NCBI RefSeq assembly: GCF_002770595.1
Contig: NZ_CP022986.1
Coordinates: forward strand, 1,364,001 to 1,428,000
DNA: 64,000 nt
Source: Chryseobacterium camelliae
GTDB taxonomy: Bacteria; Bacteroidota; Bacteroidia; Flavobacteriales; Weeksellaceae
Direction: 5' to 3'
Numbering within the stretch: the stretch's first letter is position 1; every line of letters begins with the position of its first letter. A model generated the notes under the pieces. The model was not told where the DNA came from. It did not search any database and saw only the letters and a program-made list of their open reading frames with translations. This document shows positions 24,229-33,648 of the stretch, in pieces. A program made the translations under genes and the position numbers.

Positions 24229-24831
24229 TTAAAAATTAATATAATTCTGCACCAGCTGTGCAAAGTTTGCCGTGAATAATTTAATTGAAATAGCCAGCAG
24301 GATAATTCCGAAAACCTTCTGAAGGATTGCCAGTGTAGCCTCTCCCATTTTCTTCTCCATCCATTTCGCCGATTTCAGCACCAAATATACGAAAATTGTA
24401 TTGAGAATAATCCCTAAAATAATATTGATATCATGGAATTCAGCCCTTAACGATAAAGTAGTGGTTAAAGTTCCGGCCCCTGCTACCAGCGGAAATGCGA
24501 TGGGAACGATGGAAGCGGCCTTTACTTCGGTAGTTTTATGAATTTCAATGCCGAGAATCATTTCCAGCGCTATGACAAAAATCACAAATGCACCGGCAAT
24601 GGCAAATGAATTGACATCCACGCCGATCAGCTTCAGGATCTTATTTCCTACAAACAGGAATACAATCATGATCAGTCCTGCGGTAACAGATGCCCTGCCG
24701 GCTTCTATCTGCCCGAATTTCTGCTGTAAGCTCACTACAATCGGTACAGAACCGATGATGTCAATCACGGCAAAAAGCACCATAAAGCAGGTGACAATCT
24801 CTTTTATTGAAAAACCATTAAAAATTTCCAT
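24229..24831 (-). CDS. MarC family integral membrane protein
   Basis: This 200-residue protein has six predicted membrane helices and the MarC/UPF0056 features: an N-terminal FFMVLFAVIDIIGSVPIVV-like segment, then ASVTAGLIMIVFLFVG and PIAFPLVAGAGTLTTTLSL. The family was once linked to antibiotic resistance, but its function is unsettled. A TATTTTTG promoter box lies about 22 bases before the start. It heads a two-gene unit with a 64-residue membrane protein. Confidence 0.92.
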   Translation of the reverse strand: MEIFNGFSIKEIVTCFMVLFAVIDIIGSVPIVVSLQQKFGQIEAGRASVTAGLIMIVFLFVGNKILKLIGVDVNSFAIAGAFVIFVIALEMILGIEIHKTTEVKAASIVPIAFPLVAGAGTLTTTLSLRAEFHDINIILGIILNTIFVYLVLKSAKWMEKKMGEATLAILQKVFGIILLAISIKLFTANFAQLVQNYINF

Positions 24832-24875
24832 CGTGTTACTTTTAAAGATTTCGCAAAAATATGAAAATAAACTGA

Positions 24876-26606
24876 TTATTTGCTAATCTGTGAATAGAAA
24901 TTAACGATACCTGTTAGAAGATCATCCAGTGCCTCAGCAGATTTTACAGGAGCATATTTTTCAATCTGTATTTTCTGTAACAGATTCCTGTATTCTTCTG
25001 CGATAACAGTACCTTTATAAGATTCCAGGAAAACTCTCATAGCCTCTGAAGAATTCTGTTGATACTGCTTCCTGACTTCAGCATCCAGCTCATCTGCCGT
25101 TTGAAAGAATCTTTGATAATCGCCGCTATCTTTAAGATTTTCCAAATAGCTGAAGTAATCATTGATATCACTCTTCATGCTCTCCCTGATCTTTTCTTCA
25201 GTTTCTGCTACAGAACCCAATGAATCTGCCGGTGCAGCCTTTTCATTTTTTCGCTGCTTTCTTCTCCAGTTCCTGAATATCAGGTACGCACCGAAAAGCC
25301 CTAAAAGGATCAGTACGTTAACCAAAAGTATGTTCCAGTGGAATTTATCCTTTTCTTTTACCTTGAATGAAGTGGTTTTCAGTACAGGAGTGTCAACGGT
25401 TTCAAGCAGGTTGTTGGTGTATTCATTGACCTTTTCAACCGTAGTACGAGCTTCCAGCACTTGTTCGTGGGACATGGCAGTCAACGCCAGCATTTTTTGT
25501 CCCAGATCTACATATTCTTTGTTTTCCGGGTTAAAAAAAGCAAATGGTTCTGTCTTTACCGAAAGCAGTCCTGCCTTTCTTGGAATAACGATATAATTAG
25601 CCAGGATCTCCCCTTTGATACCGGCAGTTCCCGGCACCACCTTAGACGTGATCTTCGGTGCAAACACCTCGTAATCCGGTGAAGGGAGTATTTTAGGCAG
25701 TTCCATATTGGTCAGGTTGCCTTCCCCGCTTACCTTAACGACAACATTTACCGGCTTTTTAGCCTCAATTCTTTCTTTGGACGTATTGTAAACACTGATA
25801 TTAAAATCTCCAACAGCATTCTTAAAACCTTCCGGAGATCCTTCCGGAAGCTTTTTGACGCTGATCTTTACTTTATTGGAGGTCAGCTTATTCTTATTGG
25901 AATAGGAATTTAGCGATGCCGTAACTGCCGGAATTTCAACAGAACCGGACTCATTAGGAAAGATCATGAACATAGCAACCACCTGGGAAGAAAGGTTTCC
26001 GGGAGCTGAAGGATCAATTTCAGACCTTGCAAAGCTCACAGGCTGCACATCCATATTGTCCTGGTGGGGAAGACGGATATTCTTCACCTTCCTGAAATTG
26101 TCTATATTCCTTGAGTAGACTTTCAGGACGGCAATGGTGGGCTGGTCCTGATATACCTCCTTATCCTGTACCTCCATATTCAGATAGACATCCCCGGAGG
26201 CTGCGAGAGACTTTTTCTCTACATCCTTTACTACGATATCAAAAGGCTCGGTTTTATAGATTTTATTATTGATGGTCACCAATACGGACCCTATTTTCAC
26301 TTTTCCTTTTTTCTTCGGCTCAAGCGCCACACGGGTAATGTACTGGGTAATGACGGTATTGGTTTCCGGATCCATATAACCGCTGTTAACGGATCCTGTG
26401 CCGATCATATTGAACTTTGACAAATCAGGAAGCCTTATCGGGGTCTGCTGGTTATATTCGCTTCCGTTAAGCTCCAGAACGATTGTCAGATTGACGATAT
26501 CTTTTCCGCTGTAATCGGTTTTATCAGGCGTTATGGTAAAATTCACCTGCCCGTAAGCGGTTACGGATAGGAGAAGCGCAAGTATGTAAGTTAATCTGTA
26601 CTGCAT
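24876..26606 (-). CDS. batD: BatD family protein
   Basis: This 576-residue protein has a signal peptide (residues 1-19, ending AYGQ) and a long BatD oxygen-tolerance region of repeated immunoglobulin-like beta-domains. A single membrane helix lies near residues 425-445 (WNILLVNVLILLGLFGAYLIF), and a cytoplasmic charged helical tail follows. It is the last gene of the MoxR/Bat operon and shares a TAATG junction with the TPR gene. Bat proteins were first linked to aerotolerance in Bacteroides; they are thought to form a periplasm-facing complex. Confidence 0.92.
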   Translation of the reverse strand: MQYRLTYILALLLSVTAYGQVNFTITPDKTDYSGKDIVNLTIVLELNGSEYNQQTPIRLPDLSKFNMIGTGSVNSGYMDPETNTVITQYITRVALEPKKKGKVKIGSVLVTINNKIYKTEPFDIVVKDVEKKSLAASGDVYLNMEVQDKEVYQDQPTIAVLKVYSRNIDNFRKVKNIRLPHQDNMDVQPVSFARSEIDPSAPGNLSSQVVAMFMIFPNESGSVEIPAVTASLNSYSNKNKLTSNKVKISVKKLPEGSPEGFKNAVGDFNISVYNTSKERIEAKKPVNVVVKVSGEGNLTNMELPKILPSPDYEVFAPKITSKVVPGTAGIKGEILANYIVIPRKAGLLSVKTEPFAFFNPENKEYVDLGQKMLALTAMSHEQVLEARTTVEKVNEYTNNLLETVDTPVLKTTSFKVKEKDKFHWNILLVNVLILLGLFGAYLIFRNWRRKQRKNEKAAPADSLGSVAETEEKIRESMKSDINDYFSYLENLKDSGDYQRFFQTADELDAEVRKQYQQNSSEAMRVFLESYKGTVIAEEYRNLLQKIQIEKYAPVKSAEALDDLLTGIVNFYSQISK

Positions 26607-27352
26607 TACCAGTCTTTCTCGTTGCTTTCAGGCACCGAATAAGAATTCTTATTTAATATCCTTTTGGCGGTTTCTTTTTCTTTCTCGCCGATTTTATTCA
26701 ATATGGAGTTTTCCACTTCTTTCGGCATATTGCCTTCATTATTTTTTTTAGGGTCCTGAGTGTCTCCCTGCGGGCCCTGTCCTTTGTTCTGCTGCCCTTT
26801 GCCCTGATCCTGCTGCTGGTCTTTAGGATTACCGTTCGGATCATCGTTCTGCTGCTGGTCTTTTCCGCCGCCGCCTTTGCCTGATTTTTTCTGCTGGTCT
26901 TTTTTCTGCTTGTTTTCCTTATCCTTCAGCATGGCAATCTCATAGTTCTTGCGGGTAGCTTCACTGTAAGGCTGCTGCTTAAGGGATTGTTTGTAAAATT
27001 GGGCGGCCTTTTCAGGATTATTGGTCTGCATGTAGGTATTGCCCAGGTTATGGAGTGCAGCCGCTTTATCCGGAATGGTCTGGGCCAGGCTTTGCGCCTT
27101 TTCAAATTCCGCTCTGGCTTCATCATATTTTTTCTGCTTGTACAGGGCATTGCCAAGGTTATAATGAGCCGTAAAATCTTTAGGATTGGATTTAAGCGCG
27201 TCTAAATACTTTCCGGATGCCCCGGAATAATCTTTACCATTGAACTTCTGGTTGCCTTCGAATACCAGTGTCTTATAGCTTTTCTGCCCAAAAAGGAATT
27301 CCGGGAACATCAAAGTAATAAAAAACGATAAAAAAATAAATTTAGTATTCAT
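26606..27352 (-). CDS. TPR protein of the Bat operon (BatC/BatE-like)
   Basis: This protein of about 248 residues has a signal peptide, then two to three tetratricopeptide repeats at about 40-145 (AHYNLGNALYKQKKYDEARAEFEKAQ and ALHNLGNTYMQTNNPEKAAQFYKQSL). A low-complexity Lys/Gln/Gly/Asn-rich linker follows, and then a short acidic C-terminus. This matches BatC/BatE-type proteins. I start at 27352 (MNTKFIFLSFF); 27361 is three codons earlier. Its stop and the batD start share one base. Confidence 0.85.
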   Translation of the reverse strand: MNTKFIFLSFFITLMFPEFLFGQKSYKTLVFEGNQKFNGKDYSGASGKYLDALKSNPKDFTAHYNLGNALYKQKKYDEARAEFEKAQSLAQTIPDKAAALHNLGNTYMQTNNPEKAAQFYKQSLKQQPYSEATRKNYEIAMLKDKENKQKKDQQKKSGKGGGGKDQQQNDDPNGNPKDQQQDQGKGQQNKGQGPQGDTQDPKKNNEGNMPKEVENSILNKIGEKEKETAKRILNKNSYSVPESNEKDW

Positions 27353-27438
27353 CTTGTGCAAAATTATTCCTTTATATGTTAATAAACAGGGGATTATTTG
27401 TTAAAGTTGGGTTAAAGTAAAGGCCATCAGATCATGCA

Positions 27439-28446
27439 TCACACATTAAGATCTTTTTTGGGATTAAAAAGGTAAATCAGCATAAAGAAAAAGATGGACA
27501 CAGCGAGGAAATACTGATAGTAATGGTTGGCATTCTGGGATTTCACCAGTGTTTCCGACGAAGCGGCATTTCTGGCCAGAGCGTCAATAATCCTTTCTGG
27601 GGCCTCATTGATGTTATTACCGTCGATAAAGGTTCCGCCGGTAGCTTCTGCCATCTTTCTCAGGGCACCCGTCTGCCTTTTGGAAATCACGGTCTGGCCA
27701 TTCATATCGGTCTTGTATCCCATCAGCTGCCCGAAGACATATTCCGGTACGGGAGCACCTTCATCCGAGCCTATTCCAACGGAATTGATGGTAATTCCTT
27801 CTCTTTTAGCCAGCTGTATGGCTGCGCCGTCATTGCCTTCATTATCTTCCCCGTCACTCAGCAGGATTACTTTCCTGGATCCTTTGGCAACATTCTTAAA
27901 TTTGTCTGCAGCGACGCGTATGGCTTTCAGGAAATCCGTTCCCTGGATCTGCATGGAATTGGTTTCAATAGCATCGATGTAAGTTTCCGCTGAATTATAA
28001 TCCGTTGTAAGCGGCATGATGGAACTCGCTTCACCGGCAAAGATGACAATGCCTACTTTATCGTTCTTCATCTTCTGCATGGTTCCCACCATCAGGTTTT
28101 TAGCTTCAGTCAGGCGGCTGGGCTGTATATCTTCCGCGTTCATGGAATTGGAAACATCGAGCAGAAAAATTACATTATTCAGCCTCTGGTTGGTTTTCAC
28201 CACTTCGGAACCATTCAGAAGATCAATAATGGAAAAGATAAGAAATAGGGTTCCCAACAGATACAGAGCCGGAAAAAATTTCGTAAAACCGGATTTTTTC
28301 TCAAACAGCTGATCATGGAACCGGCTGTCGGCAAACAGTTCCCTTCTCTTCTTCTTCCATTTCAGGTACTGCACCATTAAAACAGCCAGCAGCGGCAACA
28401 GCAACAGCAGCAATACATACCAGTAATTTCCCAAATACCACTCCAT
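27439..28446 (-). CDS. batB: BatB, von Willebrand factor A-domain membrane protein
   Basis: This 335-residue protein has N-terminal membrane helices (about 9-25 and 55-75), then a vWA domain with the MIDAS sequence LLDVSNSMNAED near residue 95, a later conserved Thr and a SDGEDN loop, and a C-terminal helix before the end KKDLNV. The MIDAS indicates metal-dependent protein binding. It overlaps the BatA gene by one base and follows it in the operon. Confidence 0.92.
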   Translation of the reverse strand: MEWYLGNYWYVLLLLLLPLLAVLMVQYLKWKKKRRELFADSRFHDQLFEKKSGFTKFFPALYLLGTLFLIFSIIDLLNGSEVVKTNQRLNNVIFLLDVSNSMNAEDIQPSRLTEAKNLMVGTMQKMKNDKVGIVIFAGEASSIMPLTTDYNSAETYIDAIETNSMQIQGTDFLKAIRVAADKFKNVAKGSRKVILLSDGEDNEGNDGAAIQLAKREGITINSVGIGSDEGAPVPEYVFGQLMGYKTDMNGQTVISKRQTGALRKMAEATGGTFIDGNNINEAPERIIDALARNAASSETLVKSQNANHYYQYFLAVSIFFFMLIYLFNPKKDLNV

Positions 28447-29438
28447 CAGCTCAAAATTTTATAAAACAACCATCTCATGAAGGCATCCAGAACCAGGGTT
28501 GCCAAAGCGATCCAGAGGAAAATCTTGAAATATTCCTCATAATTATACAGTTTAGAAACTTTTACATCTGATTTTTCAAGCTGGTTGATTTCGTTATATA
28601 CTTCTTCCAGGCTGCTGTTCGAGGTAGCCCTGAAATATTTCCCGCCGGTCATCTGGGCAATTTCCCTCAGAACAGGCTCGTCAATCTTCACTTCCGCTTC
28701 GGTAAATACCAGTTCACCGAAAATATCCAGCTGGGTAGGCATCAGCGCATATCCATTGGTACCGATTCCGATAGCATATACCTTAATGTTGTTATTTTTA
28801 GCCAGTTCAGCAGCCAATTGCGGCGACATGGCATTTTCTATTGTATTCACCCCATCCGTCATCAGAATGATGATTTTGCTCTTCGCTTTGCTGTTTTTAA
28901 GGTGGTTTACCGCCACTGAAAGTCCTTCTCCGATCGCTGTTCCGGGCTGAAGCTCCAGGGGATTCAGATTTTTAAGCTCATCAATGACTACCTGATGGTC
29001 CGAAGTTACCGGCACTTTGGTAAAAGCCTCTCCGGAATAGGTCACAAGGCCTAAACGGTCATTAGGCCTTTTCTCCACAAACTTAATGGCGATATCCTTC
29101 AGAGCCGTAAGGCGGTCAGGCGTAAGATCCTTGGCCAGCATACTCAGCGATACGTCTACGGACAGCATAATGTCGATTCCCTTGGTATCGTCACGGTCCT
29201 GCGATATGGTAAAAGTTCGCGGCCTCGCCATTGCGATGATAAGCGCGGAGAGAATGATGTACTTGGATAGTTTCAGGAAAAACAATACCGCCTGTATTCC
29301 TCCGCTGGCCTGCATATTTTTAACGGTAGGCACTTTAATTCCCTTTCTCTTACTGCTGCTGATATCCCTGAACAGTACAGGGACAAGCAGAATGAAGAGA
29401 AGCAGAAACCACGGACTGTAAAACTCAAAATTAAACAT
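28446..29438 (-). CDS. batA: BatA, von Willebrand factor A-domain membrane protein
   Basis: This 330-residue paralogue of BatB has an N-terminal helix pair, vWA MIDAS sequence LSVDVSLSMLAKDLTPDRL near residue 92 and a MTDGVNTIENA loop, ending in a membrane helix (about 308-325). It overlaps the preceding gene by 8 bases and the batB start by one, so the block is tightly coupled. BatA and BatB are thought to act together in the Bat complex. Confidence 0.92.
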   Translation of the reverse strand: MFNFEFYSPWFLLLFILLVPVLFRDISSSKRKGIKVPTVKNMQASGGIQAVLFFLKLSKYIILSALIIAMARPRTFTISQDRDDTKGIDIMLSVDVSLSMLAKDLTPDRLTALKDIAIKFVEKRPNDRLGLVTYSGEAFTKVPVTSDHQVVIDELKNLNPLELQPGTAIGEGLSVAVNHLKNSKAKSKIIILMTDGVNTIENAMSPQLAAELAKNNNIKVYAIGIGTNGYALMPTQLDIFGELVFTEAEVKIDEPVLREIAQMTGGKYFRATSNSSLEEVYNEINQLEKSDVKVSKLYNYEEYFKIFLWIALATLVLDAFMRWLFYKILS

Positions 29439-30387
29439 CCTTCCTTAAGTTTTCAAATTCAATATCCTTGGACGATCTTTTTACAAACGCGGTGATATCC
29501 GCTAAATCCTTTTCCATGGTCCGCTGGTCCGGGAAGGTCTTGGCAAATTTCACCAGGTCCCCCCTCAGGAAAATATCTTCCACTACTTTTTCATTTTCTA
29601 TCGAAATGGTATTGTTCTTTTTCATTACTTCAATCAGGTCATCAGTGAGCAGGACATCTGCAGGCAGATGATACTGACGGCTGATAAAGTTCCTGGAAAT
29701 ATCGATCAGCTCAACATAGAAAGAACGGTAGTTTCCGTCTTCAATATACTTTTTCTTTTTTAGGGACTCCAGTTCCTTCAGTGTCTGGTTGGTTGTAACC
29801 ACCGGAGCGCTTTTAACCTTCCTGCCCCATTTGACAAAAGCAATGATAACAATAATCAGCGCGATAAGGGCAATGGCAGCGAGCACATAAAATTTGTAAA
29901 GTTCCCAATAATCCTTGATTTCCAGCTTCACCTCCTTATTTTTCATAATGTCATTGATCTGGTCTCCTTTCTGGGCCGTATTAATGACATCTATTTCATA
30001 AGGAATGGTTTTCAGAACCCGGTCGCCGACTTTAAATTCAAGTTCAGGAATGGTAAATTTCCCTTCTTCAAATACGGCAAACTCAATTTTTCTTTCGTAA
30101 GTGTCTGCATTCTGTCCGATACTGTCTTTGGTTTCTTCAAAGTGGAAAGGCAGAAGCTCATTTTTCGCAGCGGCCGTAACCTGCCTTCCGCTCAGGTTGT
30201 CAATCTTCACGGTGAAATGGTCAACTTCTCCTAAGGCTATGGTTTTCTTCTCAAGATTGGAAGAAAGGATCTGCGGAAAAACATGGGCGCAGATAAGAAT
30301 ACAAAATATAAATAATAGTTTCTTCAATGGTTCTTTTACATTTAAACAATATCCCTGTTGTTCCGAAGCATCCATATCAATGGACAT
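29431..30387 (-). CDS. Bat-operon membrane protein (DUF4381-like)
   Basis: This protein of up to 318 residues has a signal-like hydrophobic stretch (LLFIFCILICAHVFPQ), a beta-rich domain and one membrane helix (about 168-190, YVLAAIALIALIIVIIAFVKWGRK). The cytoplasmic helical tail (KELESLKKKKYIEDGNYRSFYVELIDISRNFISRQY...) is typical of the BatD-related, DUF4381-type protein found between DUF58 and batA. The start is uncertain. ATG at 30387 gives an odd 20-residue hydrophilic extension; a TTG at 30327 (LKKLLFIFC) would put the signal peptide first. Confidence 0.8.
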   Translation of the reverse strand: MSIDMDASEQQGYCLNVKEPLKKLLFIFCILICAHVFPQILSSNLEKKTIALGEVDHFTVKIDNLSGRQVTAAAKNELLPFHFEETKDSIGQNADTYERKIEFAVFEEGKFTIPELEFKVGDRVLKTIPYEIDVINTAQKGDQINDIMKNKEVKLEIKDYWELYKFYVLAAIALIALIIVIIAFVKWGRKVKSAPVVTTNQTLKELESLKKKKYIEDGNYRSFYVELIDISRNFISRQYHLPADVLLTDDLIEVMKKNNTISIENEKVVEDIFLRGDLVKFAKTFPDQRTMEKDLADITAFVKRSSKDIEFENLRKDV

Positions 30388-30403
30388 TCCGGCACGTCAG
30401 GTT

Positions 30404-31267
30404 TTATTTTTTCTGAAAATAATTATACAGCATCCTGGAATAGTCCGTACCGGTACTGATATTCATAAAGCCTGCCGAACTGTTGGCAAAATCTTCTTCC
30501 AGAGCTTTCAATTTCTGTTTTTGTGCTTCGGCAAAAGTATAACGCCAGCGTGCGCTGGAAGTATTGGCCCAGATCTCTTTTCCCGTTTCGGAATCATACA
30601 GCAGGGCATACCCAACATCCGGAATGGCATTGTCTTTTTCATCATAAATGCGCAATCCCAATAACTGATGTTTTTTGGAAGCCACCCTCAGCATTTTGGA
30701 ATCATACGCATCTTCAAAATCTGAAAAAAGGAATACCAGAGACTTCTTTTTAAAAATCCCCATCATATACTCCAGGGCTTTATCCACTTTGGATTCAGCC
30801 GGAACATAATCTGCCGTAAGGATCATGCTGATGATGGAAAGGATGTGTTTCCTTCCTTTCTGGGGCGGGATTACTTTATATACCTTATCAGCAAACAGGA
30901 TCAGACCCACTTTATCGTTATTTCCTGCGGCAGAAAACCCTAAACTGGCGGCAATTTCGGCTACGTATTCCCTTTTCAGCTGGGTTTTGGTCCCGTAATC
31001 CATGGAGGCGGAAATATCTACCACCAACATCATCGTGAGTTCCCTTTCCTCTTCCATCACCTTGACGAAGGGCTCCCGGAAACGCGCCGTTTTATTCCAG
31101 TCGATCCTCCGGATCTCATCCCCGAACTGATAAGGCCGCACTTCTGAGAACGTCATCCCCTGCCCTTTAAAAGCACTGTGATATTGTCCCATCAAAGTAG
31201 CCTCCGTCTTTTTACGGGTACGGATTTCTATCTGCTTTACTTTTTTTACAATATCTTTAATCTGCAT
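30404..31267 (-). CDS. DUF58 domain-containing protein
   Basis: This 287-residue protein has the DUF58 block EVRPYQFGDEIRRIDWNKTARFREPFVKVMEEERELTMMLVVDISASM, which joins DUF58 to a vWA-like fold with a DISASM MIDAS. DUF58 proteins are nearly always encoded beside MoxR ATPases and may be their clients or partners. It lies between an acetyltransferase gene and the DUF4381-like gene of this operon. Confidence 0.92.
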   Translation of the reverse strand: MQIKDIVKKVKQIEIRTRKKTEATLMGQYHSAFKGQGMTFSEVRPYQFGDEIRRIDWNKTARFREPFVKVMEEERELTMMLVVDISASMDYGTKTQLKREYVAEIAASLGFSAAGNNDKVGLILFADKVYKVIPPQKGRKHILSIISMILTADYVPAESKVDKALEYMMGIFKKKSLVFLFSDFEDAYDSKMLRVASKKHQLLGLRIYDEKDNAIPDVGYALLYDSETGKEIWANTSSARWRYTFAEAQKQKLKALEEDFANSSAGFMNISTGTDYSRMLYNYFQKK

Positions 31268-31320
31268 GGTCTAATACCGCATTCAAAACAAAGTTAAACT
31301 CAGGTTGTTTTTATATTGAG

Positions 31321-31776
31321 TTATTTCAATTCTATCGAGACATTCAGCCATTCATCATCAAATTTCGGATCATACTTTTTATAGAAGTTAATAGCCGGTT
31401 CGTTCCAGTTCAGCACCTGAAAAACCATTCCGGTGTACTTATTGGCCTTACCATATTCCAGTGTAGCCTCAAACAGCAGCTTTCCGATATTCTTTCCGCG
31501 CATCCTTTCCGTTACCACGAGATCTTCAAGATACAGTCTTTTACCTTTCCATGTCGAATACCGGCTATAATACAATGAGATCCCTACAATCTCTTTGTTA
31601 AGCTCGGCTACAAAAGCGCCCCATACAGGAGATGGGCCGAAGCCGTCTTCCGTGAACTGCACGAGATCAAGGGTAACTTCATGCAGGGCTTTTTCAAAAG
31701 CAGCAAGCTCTCTGATCAGCTCCAGCATTGAAGCACAATCTTCCCGAACCGCCTTTCTGATGATTACTCCCTCCAT
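31321..31776 (-). CDS. GNAT-family N-acetyltransferase within the Bat operon
   Basis: This 151-residue acetyltransferase begins VIIRKAVREDCASMLELIRELAAFE and resembles spermidine/diamine or thialysine acetyltransferases. The acetyl-CoA segment is LEDLVVTERMRGKNIGKLLFEATLEYG, and VLNWNEPAINFYKKYDPKFDDEWLN supports the family. Its start shares a TAATG junction with the stop of moxR, so it is coupled, which is unusual for this otherwise standard operon. The substrate is unknown; a link to Bat function is not shown. Confidence 0.9.
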   Translation of the reverse strand: MEGVIIRKAVREDCASMLELIRELAAFEKALHEVTLDLVQFTEDGFGPSPVWGAFVAELNKEIVGISLYYSRYSTWKGKRLYLEDLVVTERMRGKNIGKLLFEATLEYGKANKYTGMVFQVLNWNEPAINFYKKYDPKFDDEWLNVSIELK

Positions 31777-32780
31777 TATGGCGCCTGTATTTTCGCTAAA
31801 ATCCTGTTGATGATCTCTTCCGTTGAAATTTCTTCTGCTTCCGCTTCAAAAGTAAGCCCGATCCTGTGTCTCAGGACATCCTTGGCCAGCTCTTTAACGT
31901 CTTCCGGAATAACGAAAGCCCTTCCTCTAAGGAAAGCATAGGCCCTCGAAGCAATGGCAAGATTGATGGAAGCCCTTGGTGATGCTCCGAATCCGATATA
32001 ATTTTTCAGTTCGGAAAGCCCGTAATTTTCAGGATAACGGGTAGCAAATACCATATCCAGGATGTACTTTTCTATCTTTTCATCCAGGTAAATCTGATTA
32101 ATGATCTCTTTAGCGTCAACGATATCCTGCAAACCGATTACCGGATTTACATTCGGCTGATGCGATGTGGAAACCATCCTCATGACCGTTCTTTCATCTT
32201 CAAATTCCGGATAGTCAATTGTACATTTCAGCATAAAGCGGTCGCTCTGTGCTTCAGGGAGAAGGTATGTTCCCTCCTGGTCAATCGGGTTCTGGGTTGC
32301 CAGTACGAGGAAAGGCTTTGGCAGCTTCATGGTTTCATCACCGATCGTCACCTGTTTCTCCTGCATTACTTCCAGAAGTGCCGACTGTACTTTAGCCGGG
32401 GCACGGTTGATCTCATCTGCCAGCACGAAATTGGCAAAGACCGGCCCTTTTTTTATGGAGAAATCGTTATCCTTGATATTGTAGATCATAGTCCCGACCA
32501 CATCCGCAGGGAGCAGGTCCGGAGTGAACTGGATCCGTGAAAACTCTCCGTGAACGGCATCTGCAAGCGTTTTTATAGCCAGCGTTTTGGCGAGACCCGG
32601 CACACCTTCCAACAGGACATGGCCGTTACCCAACAGGCCAACCAGCAGGCGGTCTATCATGTATTGCTGACCGATAATCACTTTATTGATTTCCTGGCGC
32701 AGCAGGGTAAAGAGATAATTTTTTTCCTTTACTTTTTCCGTCAGCTGACGGATATCTTCAGCCTGATATGTATCTGACAT
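31776..32780 (-). CDS. MoxR family AAA+ ATPase
   Basis: This 334-residue AAA+ ATPase has Walker A LLEGVPGLAKT near residue 59, the Walker B region VLADEINRAPAKVQSALLEVMQE and sensor 1 FLVLATQNPIDQEGTY. MoxR proteins act as chaperones for assembly of vWA-domain complexes, which fits the downstream DUF58 and Bat genes. I start at the ATG at 32780 (MSDTYQAEDIRQLTEKV); the frame from 32825 adds a Leu/Ile-rich segment not typical of MoxR. It is the first gene of the eight-gene operon; the 250-base gap upstream holds the DinB gene promoter. Confidence 0.93.
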   Translation of the reverse strand: MSDTYQAEDIRQLTEKVKEKNYLFTLLRQEINKVIIGQQYMIDRLLVGLLGNGHVLLEGVPGLAKTLAIKTLADAVHGEFSRIQFTPDLLPADVVGTMIYNIKDNDFSIKKGPVFANFVLADEINRAPAKVQSALLEVMQEKQVTIGDETMKLPKPFLVLATQNPIDQEGTYLLPEAQSDRFMLKCTIDYPEFEDERTVMRMVSTSHQPNVNPVIGLQDIVDAKEIINQIYLDEKIEKYILDMVFATRYPENYGLSELKNYIGFGASPRASINLAIASRAYAFLRGRAFVIPEDVKELAKDVLRHRIGLTFEAEAEEISTEEIINRILAKIQAP

Positions 32781-33016
32781 AGTTCGTTTTAAAATAATGG
32801 GTAAATTTCTGATAAATACTTGCATTAATCAACATAATCGATGCCATTTTCTAGTTAAAGTTTGTTAAATATTCCGGCATTGATAACAGCTTTTGAGTAG
32901 CAGACAGACTGCGGTACAAGTCCATAATTTCTTTTTTTCATAAAAATCTATAAATTTTACATCAAACCCAGGTTCAAAAATTGTCATTTCCAGTTTATTA
33001 AACTATTTTTGGTGAT

Positions 33017-33024
33017 TAAATTTG
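33017..33024 (+). promoter_or_regulatory. TAnnTTTG promoter box of the DinB gene
   Basis: TAAATTTG ends six bases before the ATG at 33031, and the alternative TTG start at 33022 falls inside it, so the box also decides the start. Confidence 0.55.
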
Positions 33025-33030
33025 TGCAAA

Positions 33031-33501
33031 ATGAACTATCATTTTCAGGCCCACAGACAGGTCAGAAAAAACCTTCTGGATATTTTACAGAATACTTCCT
33101 ATGAAGACCTTTTGCTGATTCCGGACGGTTTCAACAATAATATTTACTGGAACATCGCCCATACCGTGGCGACTCAGCAGCTTTTGCATTATTACCTGAG
33201 CGGAAATCCCTTCAGAATAGACAAATACTGGATCGAAACGTACAAGAAAGGGACGCTTCCCAATCTCAACGTCCAGAAATCTGAGATAGAGGACCTTGAA
33301 TTTCTGCTTACGGAAACTTCCAAAATCCTGATGAAAGATTATGACAGTGACTTTTTTTCAGACTATACGCCTTACACCACAAGTTTCGGAATGGATCTGA
33401 AGAGCATTCAGGATGCCATTATTTTCAATAATATGCACGAAAGCCTGCATTACGGCTATGCCATGGCTCAGAAGAGGGCTATTTTAGGAGAAAAATATTA
33501 G
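33031..33501 (+). CDS. DinB family protein
   Basis: This 156-residue protein is of the DinB/YfiT four-helix type, which includes metal-dependent thiol transferases. It has NNNIYWNIAHTVATQQLLHYYLSG with a His in the first conserved position and FNNMHESLHYGYAMAQKRA with two more His near the end, forming the usual three-His site. The ATG at 33031 is chosen on the promoter box. The substrate is unknown; Chryseobacterium-type organisms are thought to use bacillithiol-like thiols. Confidence 0.85.
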   Translation: MNYHFQAHRQVRKNLLDILQNTSYEDLLLIPDGFNNNIYWNIAHTVATQQLLHYYLSGNPFRIDKYWIETYKKGTLPNLNVQKSEIEDLEFLLTETSKILMKDYDSDFFSDYTPYTTSFGMDLKSIQDAIIFNNMHESLHYGYAMAQKRAILGEKY

Positions 33502-33648
33502 TACGCATAACAATCAGTACACCTTTTAGATGTAAAATTCCTGAAATACTATTATCTGATCTGATATTCCATCGAGAGATATCCAAAAGACTTCCGGAAA
33601 CAAGCCCAGGTATCAATACAATTCAGGACAACCTTTATAGACAAATTA

